A stretch of DNA of 64,000 nt from assembly GCF_002000545.1 (NCBI RefSeq), contig NZ_MLHL01000015.1, positions 121,878 through 185,877 of the forward strand, written 5' to 3'. A program made the translations under genes and the position numbers. This DNA is from Rodentibacter trehalosifermentans. Lineage in GTDB: Bacteria; Pseudomonadota; Gammaproteobacteria; Enterobacterales; Pasteurellaceae. The notes under the pieces were generated by a model. That model saw only the letters and a program-made list of their open reading frames with translations, made no database searches and was not told the DNA's origin. Below, one piece after another: positions 42,135 to 51,088 of the stretch (the first letter of the stretch is position 1; each line of letters begins with the position of its first letter).

Positions 42135-42655
42135 ACCCAAGACGTAAATCTCGACTTAAAATCATTACTTTTGTGGTAGTTGGCATCGCCATTGCCAGTG
42201 GTTTAATGTTGTATGCATTACGCCAAAATATTGATTTGTTTTATACCCCTTCCGAAGTGCTGCAAGGCAAAGAAAATAATCCAAATCAAAAGCCGGAGGT
42301 CGGGCAACGTATCCGAGTGGGCGGGATGGTCGTGGAAGGAACGGTGGAACGTGATCCGAAAAGCCTAAAAGTCCGCTTTGATTTAAATGATATTGGCCCG
42401 GCGATTACGGTGGAATATGAAGGTATTTTGCCGGATTTATTTCGTGAAGGGCAAGGTATTGTGGCACAAGGCGTATTGACTGAACCTACCGTATTAACTG
42501 CAACGGAAGTGTTAGCCAAACATGATGAAAACTATGTGCCCCCTGAATTGGGTGAAAAAATGCAAAAAGTGCATCAGCCAATGGGGGTTAATGCCTCTGA
42601 TCTAAAAGGCGAAAGTGCTCGTGATCATCAAGAAAAACAAGAAGGCGGGAAATGA
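42131..42655 (+). CDS. ccmE: Periplasmic heme chaperone CcmE
   Basis: Membrane-anchored chaperone that binds heme covalently, 174 aa. After one helix (11-30) an OB-fold ends in [13 protein letters not shown] with heme-binding His131 and Tyr135. A His-containing hydrophilic tail follows. Overlaps ccmD and ccmF by 4 bases on each side. Confidence 0.97.
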   Translation: MNPRRKSRLKIITFVVVGIAIASGLMLYALRQNIDLFYTPSEVLQGKENNPNQKPEVGQRIRVGGMVVEGTVERDPKSLKVRFDLNDIGPAITVEYEGILPDLFREGQGIVAQGVLTEPTVLTATEVLAKHDENYVPPELGEKMQKVHQPMGVNASDLKGESARDHQEKQEGGK

Positions 42656-44598
42656 TTGCTGAAATCGGAAATTATGCCCTTGCTCTAAGCCTTGGGGTGT
42701 CGTTAATGTTGGCAATTTTCCCTTTGTGGGGGGCGGAAGTTGGCAATGTACGGTTAATGGCATTGGCTCGCCCAATGACTTACGGGTTATTTGCCACGCT
42801 CACAATTGCTTTTGTCGCATTATTTTACTTATTTGCCGTCAATGATTTTACGGTGCAATATGTGGTGAATAATTCTAATAGTACGTTACCTATTTATTAT
42901 CGACTTTCTGCCGTTTGGGGTTCGCACGAAGGCTCATTATTACTTTGGATTTGGCTGCTTACCCTTTGGTCAACAGCGGTTGCATTATTAAGCAAACATT
43001 TGCCACAAGAAGCCCTAGCCCGAGTATTAGGAATTATGGGGATCATCAGCGTAGGCTTTGTGTTGTTTGTCTTATTCACCTCCAATCCTTTTACCCGCAC
43101 CTTTCCTGATTTTCCGGTGGATGGAAAAGAATTAAATCCAATGTTACAGGATATTGGGTTAATTTTTCACCCTCCTTTGCTTTATATGGGCTATGTGGGC
43201 TTTTCGGTTGCCTTTGCTTTTGCAATTGCTTCACTGATGACGGGTAAACTTGATTCTGCTTGGGCACGCTGGTCACGGCCTTGGACAATGGCTGCTTGGG
43301 TATTTTTAACCCTTGGGATTGTATTGGGTTCTTGGTGGGCGTATTACGAGCTTGGCTGGGGGGGCTGGTGGTTTTGGGACCCCGTTGAAAATTCTTCCTT
43401 TATGCCTTGGCTTGCCGGCACGGCATTAATTCACTCTCTTGCGGTGACTGAAAAACGAGGGGCCTTTAAAGCTTGGACGGTATTACTTGCGATTTTGGCT
43501 TTTTCCCTTTGTTTGCTTGGTACATTTTTAGTGCGTTCGGGAATTTTGGTCTCCGTTCACGCTTTTGCCTCGGACCCGACCCGTGGGCTTTATATTTTAG
43601 CTTATTTGGTGGTAGTGATAGGGGGGTCCCTTACCCTTTATGCGTATAAAGGTAATCAAATTCGCTCTCGTGATAATGCCGAACGATATTCTCGTGAAAC
43701 CATGTTGTTATTAAATAATATCCTTTTAATGACCGCACTTTGCGTCGTCTTTTTAGGAACATTATTACCCCTTGTGCATAAGCAACTCGGCTTAGGGACA
43801 ATTTCCATTGGGGCACCGTTTTTTGATCAAATGTTTTTGGTGATAATGACACCATTTGCCCTTTTGCTTGGTATTGGGCCTTTAGTGAAATGGCGTCGAG
43901 ATCAATTTTCAGCCATTCGCACCCCTGTTTTTATTAGCCTGATTGTGATGATGATAGCAGGCTTTGCTTTGCCTTATTTGCTACAAGATAAGATAACCGT
44001 CAGTGCGGTATTGGGGACGATGATGACGGTCATTATCCTATTACTTGCCCTCTATGAATTGCAACAACGTGCAACCTATCGAGAACATTTTTTTGTTGGT
44101 ATTCGTAAACTTTCCCGTTCTCATTGGGGAATGGTATTCGCGCATTTAGGGGTGGCGATGACGGTATGGGGCATTGCCTTTAGCCAAAATTTCAGTATAG
44201 AACGTGATGTGCGTATGACCGTAGGGGATAGTGCTCAAATTGGGCGTTATGATTTCAAATTTGTCGGGGTAAGTGATGCCAATGGCCCAAATTATATTGG
44301 GGGAAAAGCACAAATTGACATAACAAAAGACGGTAAACCGGAAGGCACCTTGTTTGCTGAAAAACGCTTTTATACGGTAAGCCGAATGTCTATGACAGAG
44401 GCGGCCATTAATGGCGGTTTAACAAGGGATCTTTATGTAGCGTTAGGTGAAAAATTAGATGATAGTTCTTGGGCGCTGCGTTTATATTATAAGCCTTTTA
44501 TCCGTTGGATTTGGATAGGTGGGTTATTTATGGCATTAGGCGGATTATTATGTATGTTTGACCGCCGTTATCGCCTTGGCTTATTACTCAAAAAATAA
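42652..44598 (+). CDS. ccmF: Cytochrome c heme lyase CcmF
   Basis: Large inner-membrane subunit (648 aa, many helices) that joins heme to apocytochrome c. The WWD motif is [19 protein letters not shown], with conserved His nearby ([23 protein letters not shown]). A USS lies at 43732. ccmG follows after 46 bases that contain another USS (44631-44639). Confidence 0.97.
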   Translation: MIAEIGNYALALSLGVSLMLAIFPLWGAEVGNVRLMALARPMTYGLFATLTIAFVALFYLFAVNDFTVQYVVNNSNSTLPIYYRLSAVWGSHEGSLLLWIWLLTLWSTAVALLSKHLPQEALARVLGIMGIISVGFVLFVLFTSNPFTRTFPDFPVDGKELNPMLQDIGLIFHPPLLYMGYVGFSVAFAFAIASLMTGKLDSAWARWSRPWTMAAWVFLTLGIVLGSWWAYYELGWGGWWFWDPVENSSFMPWLAGTALIHSLAVTEKRGAFKAWTVLLAILAFSLCLLGTFLVRSGILVSVHAFASDPTRGLYILAYLVVVIGGSLTLYAYKGNQIRSRDNAERYSRETMLLLNNILLMTALCVVFLGTLLPLVHKQLGLGTISIGAPFFDQMFLVIMTPFALLLGIGPLVKWRRDQFSAIRTPVFISLIVMMIAGFALPYLLQDKITVSAVLGTMMTVIILLLALYELQQRATYREHFFVGIRKLSRSHWGMVFAHLGVAMTVWGIAFSQNFSIERDVRMTVGDSAQIGRYDFKFVGVSDANGPNYIGGKAQIDITKDGKPEGTLFAEKRFYTVSRMSMTEAAINGGLTRDLYVALGEKLDDSSWALRLYYKPFIRWIWIGGLFMALGGLLCMFDRRYRLGLLLKK

Positions 44599-44644
44599 TA
44601 TCCGGTATGGCTCTCTATACCCTGTATTTAAAGTGCGGTAGAAA

Positions 44645-45190
44645 ATGAAAAAGAAATTATTTATTCCTCTTGTTCTCTTTTTGATTGTGGCAGTGGCTTT
44701 TTTAGTGCAATTGAATCGTAATGCACAAGGTGAGGATATTAAAGCCTTAGAATCGGCTTTAGTTGGAAAACCGGTTCCGGAGAAGGCGCTTACGGATCTT
44801 TTTGACAACAAAACTTACGATAACGCATTGTTCCAACAGGGAAAACCCTTGTTGTTAAATGTATGGGCGACTTGGTGTCCGACTTGTTATGCCGAGCATC
44901 AATTTTTAAATCAACTCGCCCAACAAGGCGTGACGATTATCGGTTTGAATTATAAAGATGATTCCCTTAAAGCGATAAAATGGCTAAAAGAGCTAGGTAA
45001 CCCTTATCAGGTGGTATTGAAAGATGAAAAAGGATCTTTTGGCTTAGATTTGGGGGTATATGGCGCACCGGAAACCTTTATTATTGACGGAAAAGGTGTG
45101 ATTCATTACCGCTTAGCCGGCGATGTGAATGAAAAAGTGTGGAGGGAAACCTTAAAGCCAATTTATGACAAACTCTCGGAGCAAAAATAA
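44645..45190 (+). CDS. dsbE: Thiol-disulfide interchange protein DsbE/CcmG
   Basis: Periplasmic thioredoxin-like reductase anchored by an N-terminal helix (about 5-24), 181 aa. Active site WATWCPTCYAEH with Cys78 and Cys81; GAPETFIIDGKG carries the cis-Pro region. It keeps apocytochrome Cys reduced. Stop and next ATG share one base. Confidence 0.96.
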   Translation: MKKKLFIPLVLFLIVAVAFLVQLNRNAQGEDIKALESALVGKPVPEKALTDLFDNKTYDNALFQQGKPLLLNVWATWCPTCYAEHQFLNQLAQQGVTIIGLNYKDDSLKAIKWLKELGNPYQVVLKDEKGSFGLDLGVYGAPETFIIDGKGVIHYRLAGDVNEKVWRETLKPIYDKLSEQK

Positions 45191-45732
45191 TGAAAAAATG
45201 GGGGCTTTTTTTTAGCAGAATAAGTGAAATGATGGTTTATCGCTTCACCGCCGTTGTCAGAGGCAAGGTTCAAAAAACATTGTTATTTTTGACCGCACTT
45301 TTCTCCACGACCGTCGCATTTTCAGCGATTGATACCTTAAGTTTTAATTCAACGGCACAAGAAAGCGATTACCATCAACTTACCCAATCGCTACGTTGCC
45401 CTCAATGTCAGAATAATAACATTGCCGACTCCAATGCCGCTATTGCGGTGGATATGCGGACAAAAGTATTTGATTTACTCAAAGAGGGAAAATCAAAAGA
45501 AGAAATTGTGGATTATATGGTGGCGCGTTATGGGCATTTTGTCACCTATGATCCGCCCATTACAAAAAGCACCTTGATTTTATGGATTGCACCTTTGCTT
45601 TCCCTGTTGTTTGGTCTTTTTTTCTTGCTAAAACGCAAAGCGAAACCTCAATCTGTACAAGGAGCTAACCATGAGTTAACGGAAGAAGAGCATACCCGTT
45701 TGGCCGAATTATTAAAACAAAAGGATAACTAG
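45190..45732 (+). CDS. ccmH: Cytochrome c-type biogenesis protein CcmH (CcmL/NrfF type)
   Basis: Membrane-anchored thiol protein with LRCPQCQNNNIADSNA (Cys70, Cys73) and one C-terminal helix, 180 aa from 45190. The first 25 residues precede the apparent signal peptide (TLLFLTALFSTTVAFSA), so translation may begin at Met14 or Met15. Only the N-terminal half of E. coli CcmH is here; the TPR half is the next gene. A USS (45292-45300) lies in the signal region. Confidence 0.92.
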   Translation: MKKWGLFFSRISEMMVYRFTAVVRGKVQKTLLFLTALFSTTVAFSAIDTLSFNSTAQESDYHQLTQSLRCPQCQNNNIADSNAAIAVDMRTKVFDLLKEGKSKEEIVDYMVARYGHFVTYDPPITKSTLILWIAPLLSLLFGLFFLLKRKAKPQSVQGANHELTEEEHTRLAELLKQKDN

Positions 45733-46650
45733 ATGAATTTATTATTCAGTTTCATCCTACTGACATTGGTTGTAGCATTGATTTGTTTTTATCCCTTGTT
45801 ACGCCAATTTAAAGGGAAAGACGAACAAAATCGTGATGAGTTGAACAAAGCGTTATATTTTTCACGTTTGCAAGAAATTGAGCAAGATAATGCACAGGGA
45901 TTGGTGGAAAATGTGGGGGTACTCAAACAAGAATTACAAAAAAATTTATTGGATGATGTGCCTCAGCAAGAAGAAAAAAGCCAACAAGAGGAGAAGGCTT
46001 ACGGCAAAGTTTGGTTTGCATGCGGTCTTTTAACAATCGGAATTATTGCCGGGACAAGTTATTTTATGGTGGGCGCTTGGCAAGCGGAATCTATGCTCAC
46101 GCAAACCTATGAAAAATTACCTTATTTTTATGATCGTATAAAAGAAGAAAATACCCATCCCCTTTCTGATGAAGAAATGCAACAATTTTCTACCGCGCTT
46201 CGTATTGATTTACAAAAAAATCCAACTGATGCGAAAAAATGGTGGTTGTTGGGACAAATCGGAATGAATTTGGGCAATGCCCGTTTAGCCTTTGATAGCT
46301 ATCAGAAAGCCAATCAGCTTGATCCGGAAAATGTACAATATAAATTAGGTTATGCTCGGGTGTTAATGTTTTCCGAGGATGCCACGGATAAGCTTAAAGG
46401 AGGGGATTTATTGCGTGAGGTCATTCGTCAGGATCACAGCAATATTGAAGCCCTAAGTTTGCTCGCATTTCGTTATTTTGAAACGGAGGATTACAAAATG
46501 GCGGCGGTCACTTGGGCGATGATGCTGCGTTTAATGCCCAAAGATGATGAACGTATCCCATTAATTGAAAAAAGTATTCGAGCCGCACGGGATGCTTTAG
46601 AAACTCAGCAGCAAGAGAAATCAAAACGTATTACGCCTGATAAAAATTAA
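45733..46650 (+). CDS. ccmI: Cytochrome c biogenesis TPR protein CcmI
   Basis: A 305-aa membrane protein with helices at about 3-22 and 95-115 and a periplasmic TPR region (WWLLGQIGMNLGNARLAFDSY, NVQYKLGYARVLMF, ALSLLAFRYFETEDYKMA). Homologues chaperone apocytochrome c. It starts right after ccmH; in E. coli the two are fused. Last ccm gene. Confidence 0.92.
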   Translation: MNLLFSFILLTLVVALICFYPLLRQFKGKDEQNRDELNKALYFSRLQEIEQDNAQGLVENVGVLKQELQKNLLDDVPQQEEKSQQEEKAYGKVWFACGLLTIGIIAGTSYFMVGAWQAESMLTQTYEKLPYFYDRIKEENTHPLSDEEMQQFSTALRIDLQKNPTDAKKWWLLGQIGMNLGNARLAFDSYQKANQLDPENVQYKLGYARVLMFSEDATDKLKGGDLLREVIRQDHSNIEALSLLAFRYFETEDYKMAAVTWAMMLRLMPKDDERIPLIEKSIRAARDALETQQQEKSKRITPDKN

Positions 46651-46673
46651 CGATATTGTCTTTACCATATCGT
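46650..46673 (+). terminator. Weak hairpin after ccmI
   Basis: ACGATAT and ATATCGT (7-bp perfect arms, 10-base loop) start at the ccmI stop. There is no T-run, so termination is uncertain. Confidence 0.35.
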
Positions 46674-46774
46674 GACATCCGAAATTTTGTCATAAAAGGT
46701 AAAAAACGTGAGATAACCCATTAATTTCCCGTAAATTTTAGGGAGTTGATGGCGTAAAGAAAATGAAGTAAACT

Positions 46775-46807
46775 TTGGCAATTATCTAGATAATTTACCT
46801 GTATAAC
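46775..46807 (+). promoter_or_regulatory. Promoter-like region with a 16-base perfect palindrome
   Basis: AATTATCTAGATAATT (46780-46795) is a perfect palindrome. It directly overlaps the end of TTGGCA (46775-46780), and TATAAC (46802-46807) lies beyond, though 21 bases is a long spacer. It is about 43 bases before the exported-protein gene and could be an operator. Confidence 0.5.
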
Positions 46808-46837
46808 TTTATCTACGGATGATAAAAGGAATTAACT

Positions 46838-47410
46838 ATGCATCATCGTAAAAGATTCAACATTTACTTTCTGTGCTTTTCCGCATTATTATTTTTTTCT
46901 CAATCCACTTATGCGAATACAGAAGGGGCGGTTGATGAAACTGATGGGCGTATCAAAACAAGTCTCGTACGTTATGTGGGAACGAAAGATCAGCGTACTT
47001 TAACACCGGATATCTCAACACAAGATGCCAAGGATTTAGGAAATAGTATTGAGTTTGAAGTTTATAAGGTAGATGAGAACTCCGCCTCCCGAAGCGTTTT
47101 TTTATCTCCTGCGGGAATATGTAAAGGGTTTAACAGTTCTTATGGCGTTGAGTTTACAAACTTTACAAACCACTACATAAAGAATGGTGATGACAGCCAA
47201 TATTACGGTGGTATTACAGGTGCCTCGCTTTATCGGGAACGTGATCCTAATAATATGCAATATGTCCCCATTTATGCGATTAAAAATCCCTATTTAGAAA
47301 AAGAAATTCGCGAAAGAGAAATGAAGAAAACAAAAGATATTGTGAAAGATAAGATTTTCTCAAGTGAACAACTTTTAGATAAAATAATTTGTAAACCGAG
47401 TAAAAAATGA
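46838..47410 (+). CDS. Exported protein of unknown function
   Basis: A 190-aa protein with a signal peptide cleaved near TYA-NTEG (1-26). The mature part has two Cys (ICKGF and KIICK) and no family I recognise; SYGVEFTNFTNHYIKNGDDS and YYGGITGASLYRERDP are distinctive. The C-terminus is Lys/Glu-rich and helical. AAGGAATT precedes the start. Its end overlaps the following lipoprotein gene by 4 bases, so the two are coupled. Confidence 0.75.
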   Translation: MHHRKRFNIYFLCFSALLFFSQSTYANTEGAVDETDGRIKTSLVRYVGTKDQRTLTPDISTQDAKDLGNSIEFEVYKVDENSASRSVFLSPAGICKGFNSSYGVEFTNFTNHYIKNGDDSQYYGGITGASLYRERDPNNMQYVPIYAIKNPYLEKEIREREMKKTKDIVKDKIFSSEQLLDKIICKPSKK

Positions 47411-47712
47411 AAAAATTATTCATCGCACTTCCTGGGCTATTTCTTATAGCTTGTAGCTCACAACCGCCACAGCGAGATACAGGAATTTATGATATGAAAA
47501 CCGTTCAGGAATATCAGGCACAGGTTGCCTCAGGAAGAACCGTTACTGCGGCACAAAAAGCAAAAGCGGCAAATGAAATTGATGATCCGATAAAAATGAA
47601 TGCCAGCGATAGCGGATCGAAAGTGAAATATCAACGGGCTCCGGTTGCTATCGTACCAAGTATCGGCATCGGTTATTATCGGGGATACCGCCATCATCAT
47701 TATTATTGGTAA
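47407..47712 (+). CDS. Small lipoprotein with a His/Tyr-rich C-terminus
   Basis: A 101-aa protein with lipobox LIAC (Cys16) after a short signal. The middle is Ala/Gln/Lys-rich (SGRTVTAAQKAKAANEID), and the end is YYRGYRHHHYYW, an aromatic and His-rich tail that might bind metal or an envelope partner. Function unknown. Overlaps the exported-protein gene by 4 bases. Confidence 0.75.
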   Translation: MKKLFIALPGLFLIACSSQPPQRDTGIYDMKTVQEYQAQVASGRTVTAAQKAKAANEIDDPIKMNASDSGSKVKYQRAPVAIVPSIGIGYYRGYRHHHYYW

Positions 47713-47719
47713 TGTGATG

Positions 47720-47751
47720 AAAAAATGCTCATCTTTTGATGAGCGTTTTTT
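47720..47751 (+). terminator. Terminator of the exported-protein/lipoprotein pair
   Basis: GCTCATC and GATGAGC (7-bp stem, TTTT loop), extended by A- and T-runs, end in six T. Confidence 0.88.
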
Positions 47752-47870
47752 ATATTGGTAGAGAGCGCATATTTAAGTGCGGTCAATTTTTATTTCATTT
47801 TATTGGGCTTTGATTCAATCCCCCCTAATTTTGTTACACTACGGCAATATTAGAGGGAATATTTCATATT

Positions 47871-49781
47871 ATGGTTAAGGTAATTGATGTTTTTGCTGAG
47901 AACGGTGCATTAACGCAGCAAATTAAAGGCTTTCGACCTCGCGCAGCACAGTTGGAAATGGCACAGGCGGTAGAAGAGGCGTTAGCCAATAAAACCTCAT
48001 TGGTGGTGGAGGCCGGCACCGGTACAGGAAAAACCTTTGCTTATCTTGCACCCGCTCTGCTTTCCGCTAAGAAAACCATTATTTCGACCGGTTCTAAAAA
48101 TTTACAGGATCAACTTTTCAAACGTGATCTTCCCACCATTAAAAAAGCGTTGAATTACACCGGTAAAACCGCATTACTGAAAGGTCGGGCAAATTATTTA
48201 TGTTTAGAACGCTTAGAACAACTTATCGCTCAAGGGGTATTGGGGGATAAAACGGTACTGGCTGATTTATTTAAAGTGCGCCAGTGGAACACCTCAACAC
48301 AAACCGGCGATTTGTCGGAATGTCCTGATCTTGCAGAAGATAGCCCAATTTTATCTCAATTAACCAGTACAGCAGAAAGTTGTTTGAGAACAGATTGCCC
48401 GAATTATGGGGATTGCTATGTGGCGCTTGCCCGTAAAAAGGCATTGCAAGCGGATGTGGTTGTGGTGAACCATCATTTATTTTTTGCGGATATGGCGGTA
48501 AAAGAAACGGGTTTTGGTGAGCTTATTCCACAGGCGGAAAATATTATTTTTGACGAAGCCCATCAGCTGCCTGATATCGCAAGCCAATATTTCGGACAAT
48601 CAGTGACCTCCCGCCAATTTTTTGATCTTTGTAAAGATGTACAAATTGTTTACCGCACGGAATTAAAAGATCTAAAACAGCTTGGTAGTGCTGCCGATAC
48701 TTTACAAAAAACCGTGCAGGATTTTCGCCTGTTATTGGGGGAGGGAAACCAACGGGGGAATTGGCGTGAATGCTTCAGGCAAGCGGCGGTTGAAAAAGCC
48801 TATAAAATCCTCGTTGAAAAATTGTTTTTTTTAGCAGAGGTGATGAAACTCGCATTAGGTCGCTCACAAAATTTAGATCACCTTTTTGAACGGGCGGAAA
48901 ACCTGAAAATCCATTTACAACGCTTACTTGAAACCGCGCGCACGGGCTATTGTTATTGGTATGAAACCTTTGCCCGTCAGTTTGCTTTACATATTACACC
49001 TTTGACTGTAGCAGATAAATTCGGTGAGCAATTGAAAACCAAGCAAGCTGCATGGATTTTTACCTCCGCCACCTTAGAAGTGGGCGGCAAATTCGATTAT
49101 TTTTGTCAGCGCTTGGGGATCGAAAACGCCCGGCAACTCATTTTACAAAGCCCCTTTAATTACACCGAGCAAGCGTTACTTTGCGTGCCTCGTTATTTAC
49201 CTCATACCAATCGTGCAAACACCCAAGCAGAACTGGGTAAGATGTTATTGCCGGTGATTGAAGCCAATAAAGGGCGCTGCTTTGTCCTTTGCACCTCTTA
49301 TGCGATGATGCGCCATCTTGCAGAGTATTTCCGTGAGCATAGCCAATTATCTGTTTTATTGCAGGGGGAAACCTCGAAAAGTGCGCTTCTATCACAATTT
49401 ATTAATGAACCACATAGCGTGTTGGTGGCAACCTCCAGCTTTTGGGAAGGAATTGATGTGCGAGGTGATGCCTTATCCCTTGTGATTATTGATAAATTGC
49501 CTTTTACCTCACCGGATGAACCCTTATTAAAAGCCCGCATTGAAGATTGCCGCTTGCAAGGTGGAGAGCCTTTCAATGATATTCAAATTCCGGAAGCCGT
49601 GATAACCTTAAAACAAGGGGTAGGGCGATTGATTCGGGATGTCAGCGATCGGGGTGTGGTGATGATTTGTGATAATCGCTTAGTCATGCGCCCTTATGGA
49701 CAAATTTTTTTACAAAGTCTGCCCCGCGCAAAGCGGACAAGGGATTTGGCAAAAGTTATCGAATTTTTAAAAACAATTTAG
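47871..49781 (+). CDS. yoaA: ATP-dependent DNA helicase YoaA (DinG/XPD family)
   Basis: Iron-sulfur superfamily 2 helicase of 636 aa. Walker A EAGTGTGKT (47-55), cluster Cys111, Cys171, Cys176 and Cys182 (CLRTDCPNYGDC), DEAH (228-231), and late motifs SSFWEGIDVRGD and QGVGRLIRD. YoaA acts with the polymerase III chi subunit in tolerance of replication damage; chi is encoded at 25045. A USS (47775-47783) lies upstream. Confidence 0.94.
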   Translation: MVKVIDVFAENGALTQQIKGFRPRAAQLEMAQAVEEALANKTSLVVEAGTGTGKTFAYLAPALLSAKKTIISTGSKNLQDQLFKRDLPTIKKALNYTGKTALLKGRANYLCLERLEQLIAQGVLGDKTVLADLFKVRQWNTSTQTGDLSECPDLAEDSPILSQLTSTAESCLRTDCPNYGDCYVALARKKALQADVVVVNHHLFFADMAVKETGFGELIPQAENIIFDEAHQLPDIASQYFGQSVTSRQFFDLCKDVQIVYRTELKDLKQLGSAADTLQKTVQDFRLLLGEGNQRGNWRECFRQAAVEKAYKILVEKLFFLAEVMKLALGRSQNLDHLFERAENLKIHLQRLLETARTGYCYWYETFARQFALHITPLTVADKFGEQLKTKQAAWIFTSATLEVGGKFDYFCQRLGIENARQLILQSPFNYTEQALLCVPRYLPHTNRANTQAELGKMLLPVIEANKGRCFVLCTSYAMMRHLAEYFREHSQLSVLLQGETSKSALLSQFINEPHSVLVATSSFWEGIDVRGDALSLVIIDKLPFTSPDEPLLKARIEDCRLQGGEPFNDIQIPEAVITLKQGVGRLIRDVSDRGVVMICDNRLVMRPYGQIFLQSLPRAKRTRDLAKVIEFLKTI

Positions 49782-49791
49782 TGGAAAGAGA

Positions 49792-50502
49792 ATGAATCAG
49801 TTAACGTTACTTGCATTGGATACCTCAACAGAAGCCTGTTCTGTTGCCCTCTATTATAAAGGGGAAAAAACCGCCATTAATGAATTGGCACAACGTACCC
49901 ATACCCAACGTATTTTACCTATGGTTGATGAAATTTTGGCGCAATCGGGCATTCGTCTTACTCAACTTGATGCGTTGGCATTTGGGCGGGGACCGGGGAG
50001 TTTCACCGGTGTTCGTGTGGGTTGCAGTGTGGCACAGGGTTTAGCCTTAGGGGCAGATTTGCCTGTGTTACCCATTTCTAATTTAACGGCAATGGCACAG
50101 GCGGCATTTGAGCAATATCAAGTAGAACAGGTTGCAGCAGCCATTGATGCGAGAATGAATGAAGTGTATTTTTGTCGCCTTCAACGGCAAAAAGTGCGGT
50201 CAAATTTCGGTGAGTTTTTTGACTGGCAGATGATTGTCCCGGAGCAAGTTTGCTCACCATTAAAAGCCTTAGAACAAATGGGCAGTGAGCAAGATTTTTT
50301 AGTAGGCACCGGTTGGCAGGCCTATGAGGTATTTCAACAACAAGGGAAAAAAGGGTCAGACATTGAATTACCCGACGCCTTGTCAATGTTAGCCCTTGCA
50401 CTTAATGATTGGCAACAAGGCAAAGCTATCTCTGCATTGGAGATTGAACCTGTTTATTTACGAAATACCGTGGCGTGGAAAAAATTACCCGGGAGAGAAT
50501 AA
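49792..50502 (+). CDS. tsaB: tRNA threonylcarbamoyladenosine biosynthesis protein TsaB
   Basis: Scaffold subunit of the TsaBDE complex for t6A synthesis, 236 aa. Motifs: LLALDTSTEACSVALYY, RTHTQRILPMVDEIL and FGRGPGSFTGVRVG. It has the ASKHA fold but lacks a working active site in homologues. Follows yoaA by 10 bases and shares TAATG with slp. A USS lies at 50192. Confidence 0.95.
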   Translation: MNQLTLLALDTSTEACSVALYYKGEKTAINELAQRTHTQRILPMVDEILAQSGIRLTQLDALAFGRGPGSFTGVRVGCSVAQGLALGADLPVLPISNLTAMAQAAFEQYQVEQVAAAIDARMNEVYFCRLQRQKVRSNFGEFFDWQMIVPEQVCSPLKALEQMGSEQDFLVGTGWQAYEVFQQQGKKGSDIELPDALSMLALALNDWQQGKAISALEIEPVYLRNTVAWKKLPGRE

Positions 50503-51041
50503 TGGTTAAGCAAATGATATTGTTTTTCGCTGTCGTTTTCGGATTAACGGCTTGTGTTAGCGCCCCAAAAGGGCTTGAGGCGGAAAATTTTACCCGAACG
50601 GATCTCACCCAAATTCAACCTAAGGATTATGCCTGTGCTTGTCATCCTGTTCGTTTAGGGGGCAAAATCATTCACGCCAAAGCGTTAGAGAACCGAATGG
50701 AACTTGAAGTTTTAAGTTTTCCGGTTGTCTCATGGAATGCAAAGCCTCTTATGGAAGCCCAAAGCAATGGGCGATTTATCGCCTATCTTGAAGGATTTAT
50801 CGACCCTGAAATCTTAAAAAACCAATATATTACGGTGGGCGGGATATTAAAAAAACAACAGACAGGCAAGATTGATCAGGCAGATTATGTTTATCCGGTG
50901 ATCGCCGTTAAACATTATCGCTTATGGAAAATTGGGGCGGACTATTACCCTGATTATGATGATTGGCGCTTTTATCGAGGGCGCTATTGGTATTATGACG
51001 ATGGGCGCTATCCCCCGCAAATTCGCTATTATTTATATTAG
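50502..51041 (+). CDS. slp: Slp-family outer-membrane lipoprotein
   Basis: A 179-aa lipoprotein with lipobox GLTAC (Cys about 17). The Slp pattern includes VRLGGKIIHAKALENRMELEV, GRFIAYLEGFIDPE and YITVGGILK. The tail is aromatic (DYYPDYDDWRFYRGRYWYYDD). The start at 50502 overlaps the tsaB stop as TAATG; an earlier in-frame start lies inside tsaB. Relatives are starvation-induced in enterics. Confidence 0.9.
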   Translation: MVKQMILFFAVVFGLTACVSAPKGLEAENFTRTDLTQIQPKDYACACHPVRLGGKIIHAKALENRMELEVLSFPVVSWNAKPLMEAQSNGRFIAYLEGFIDPEILKNQYITVGGILKKQQTGKIDQADYVYPVIAVKHYRLWKIGADYYPDYDDWRFYRGRYWYYDDGRYPPQIRYYLY

Positions 51042-51088
51042 ATGATAAAATTTCCCCCGCTTTTCCTATGATAAATAAAGGATAAAAA

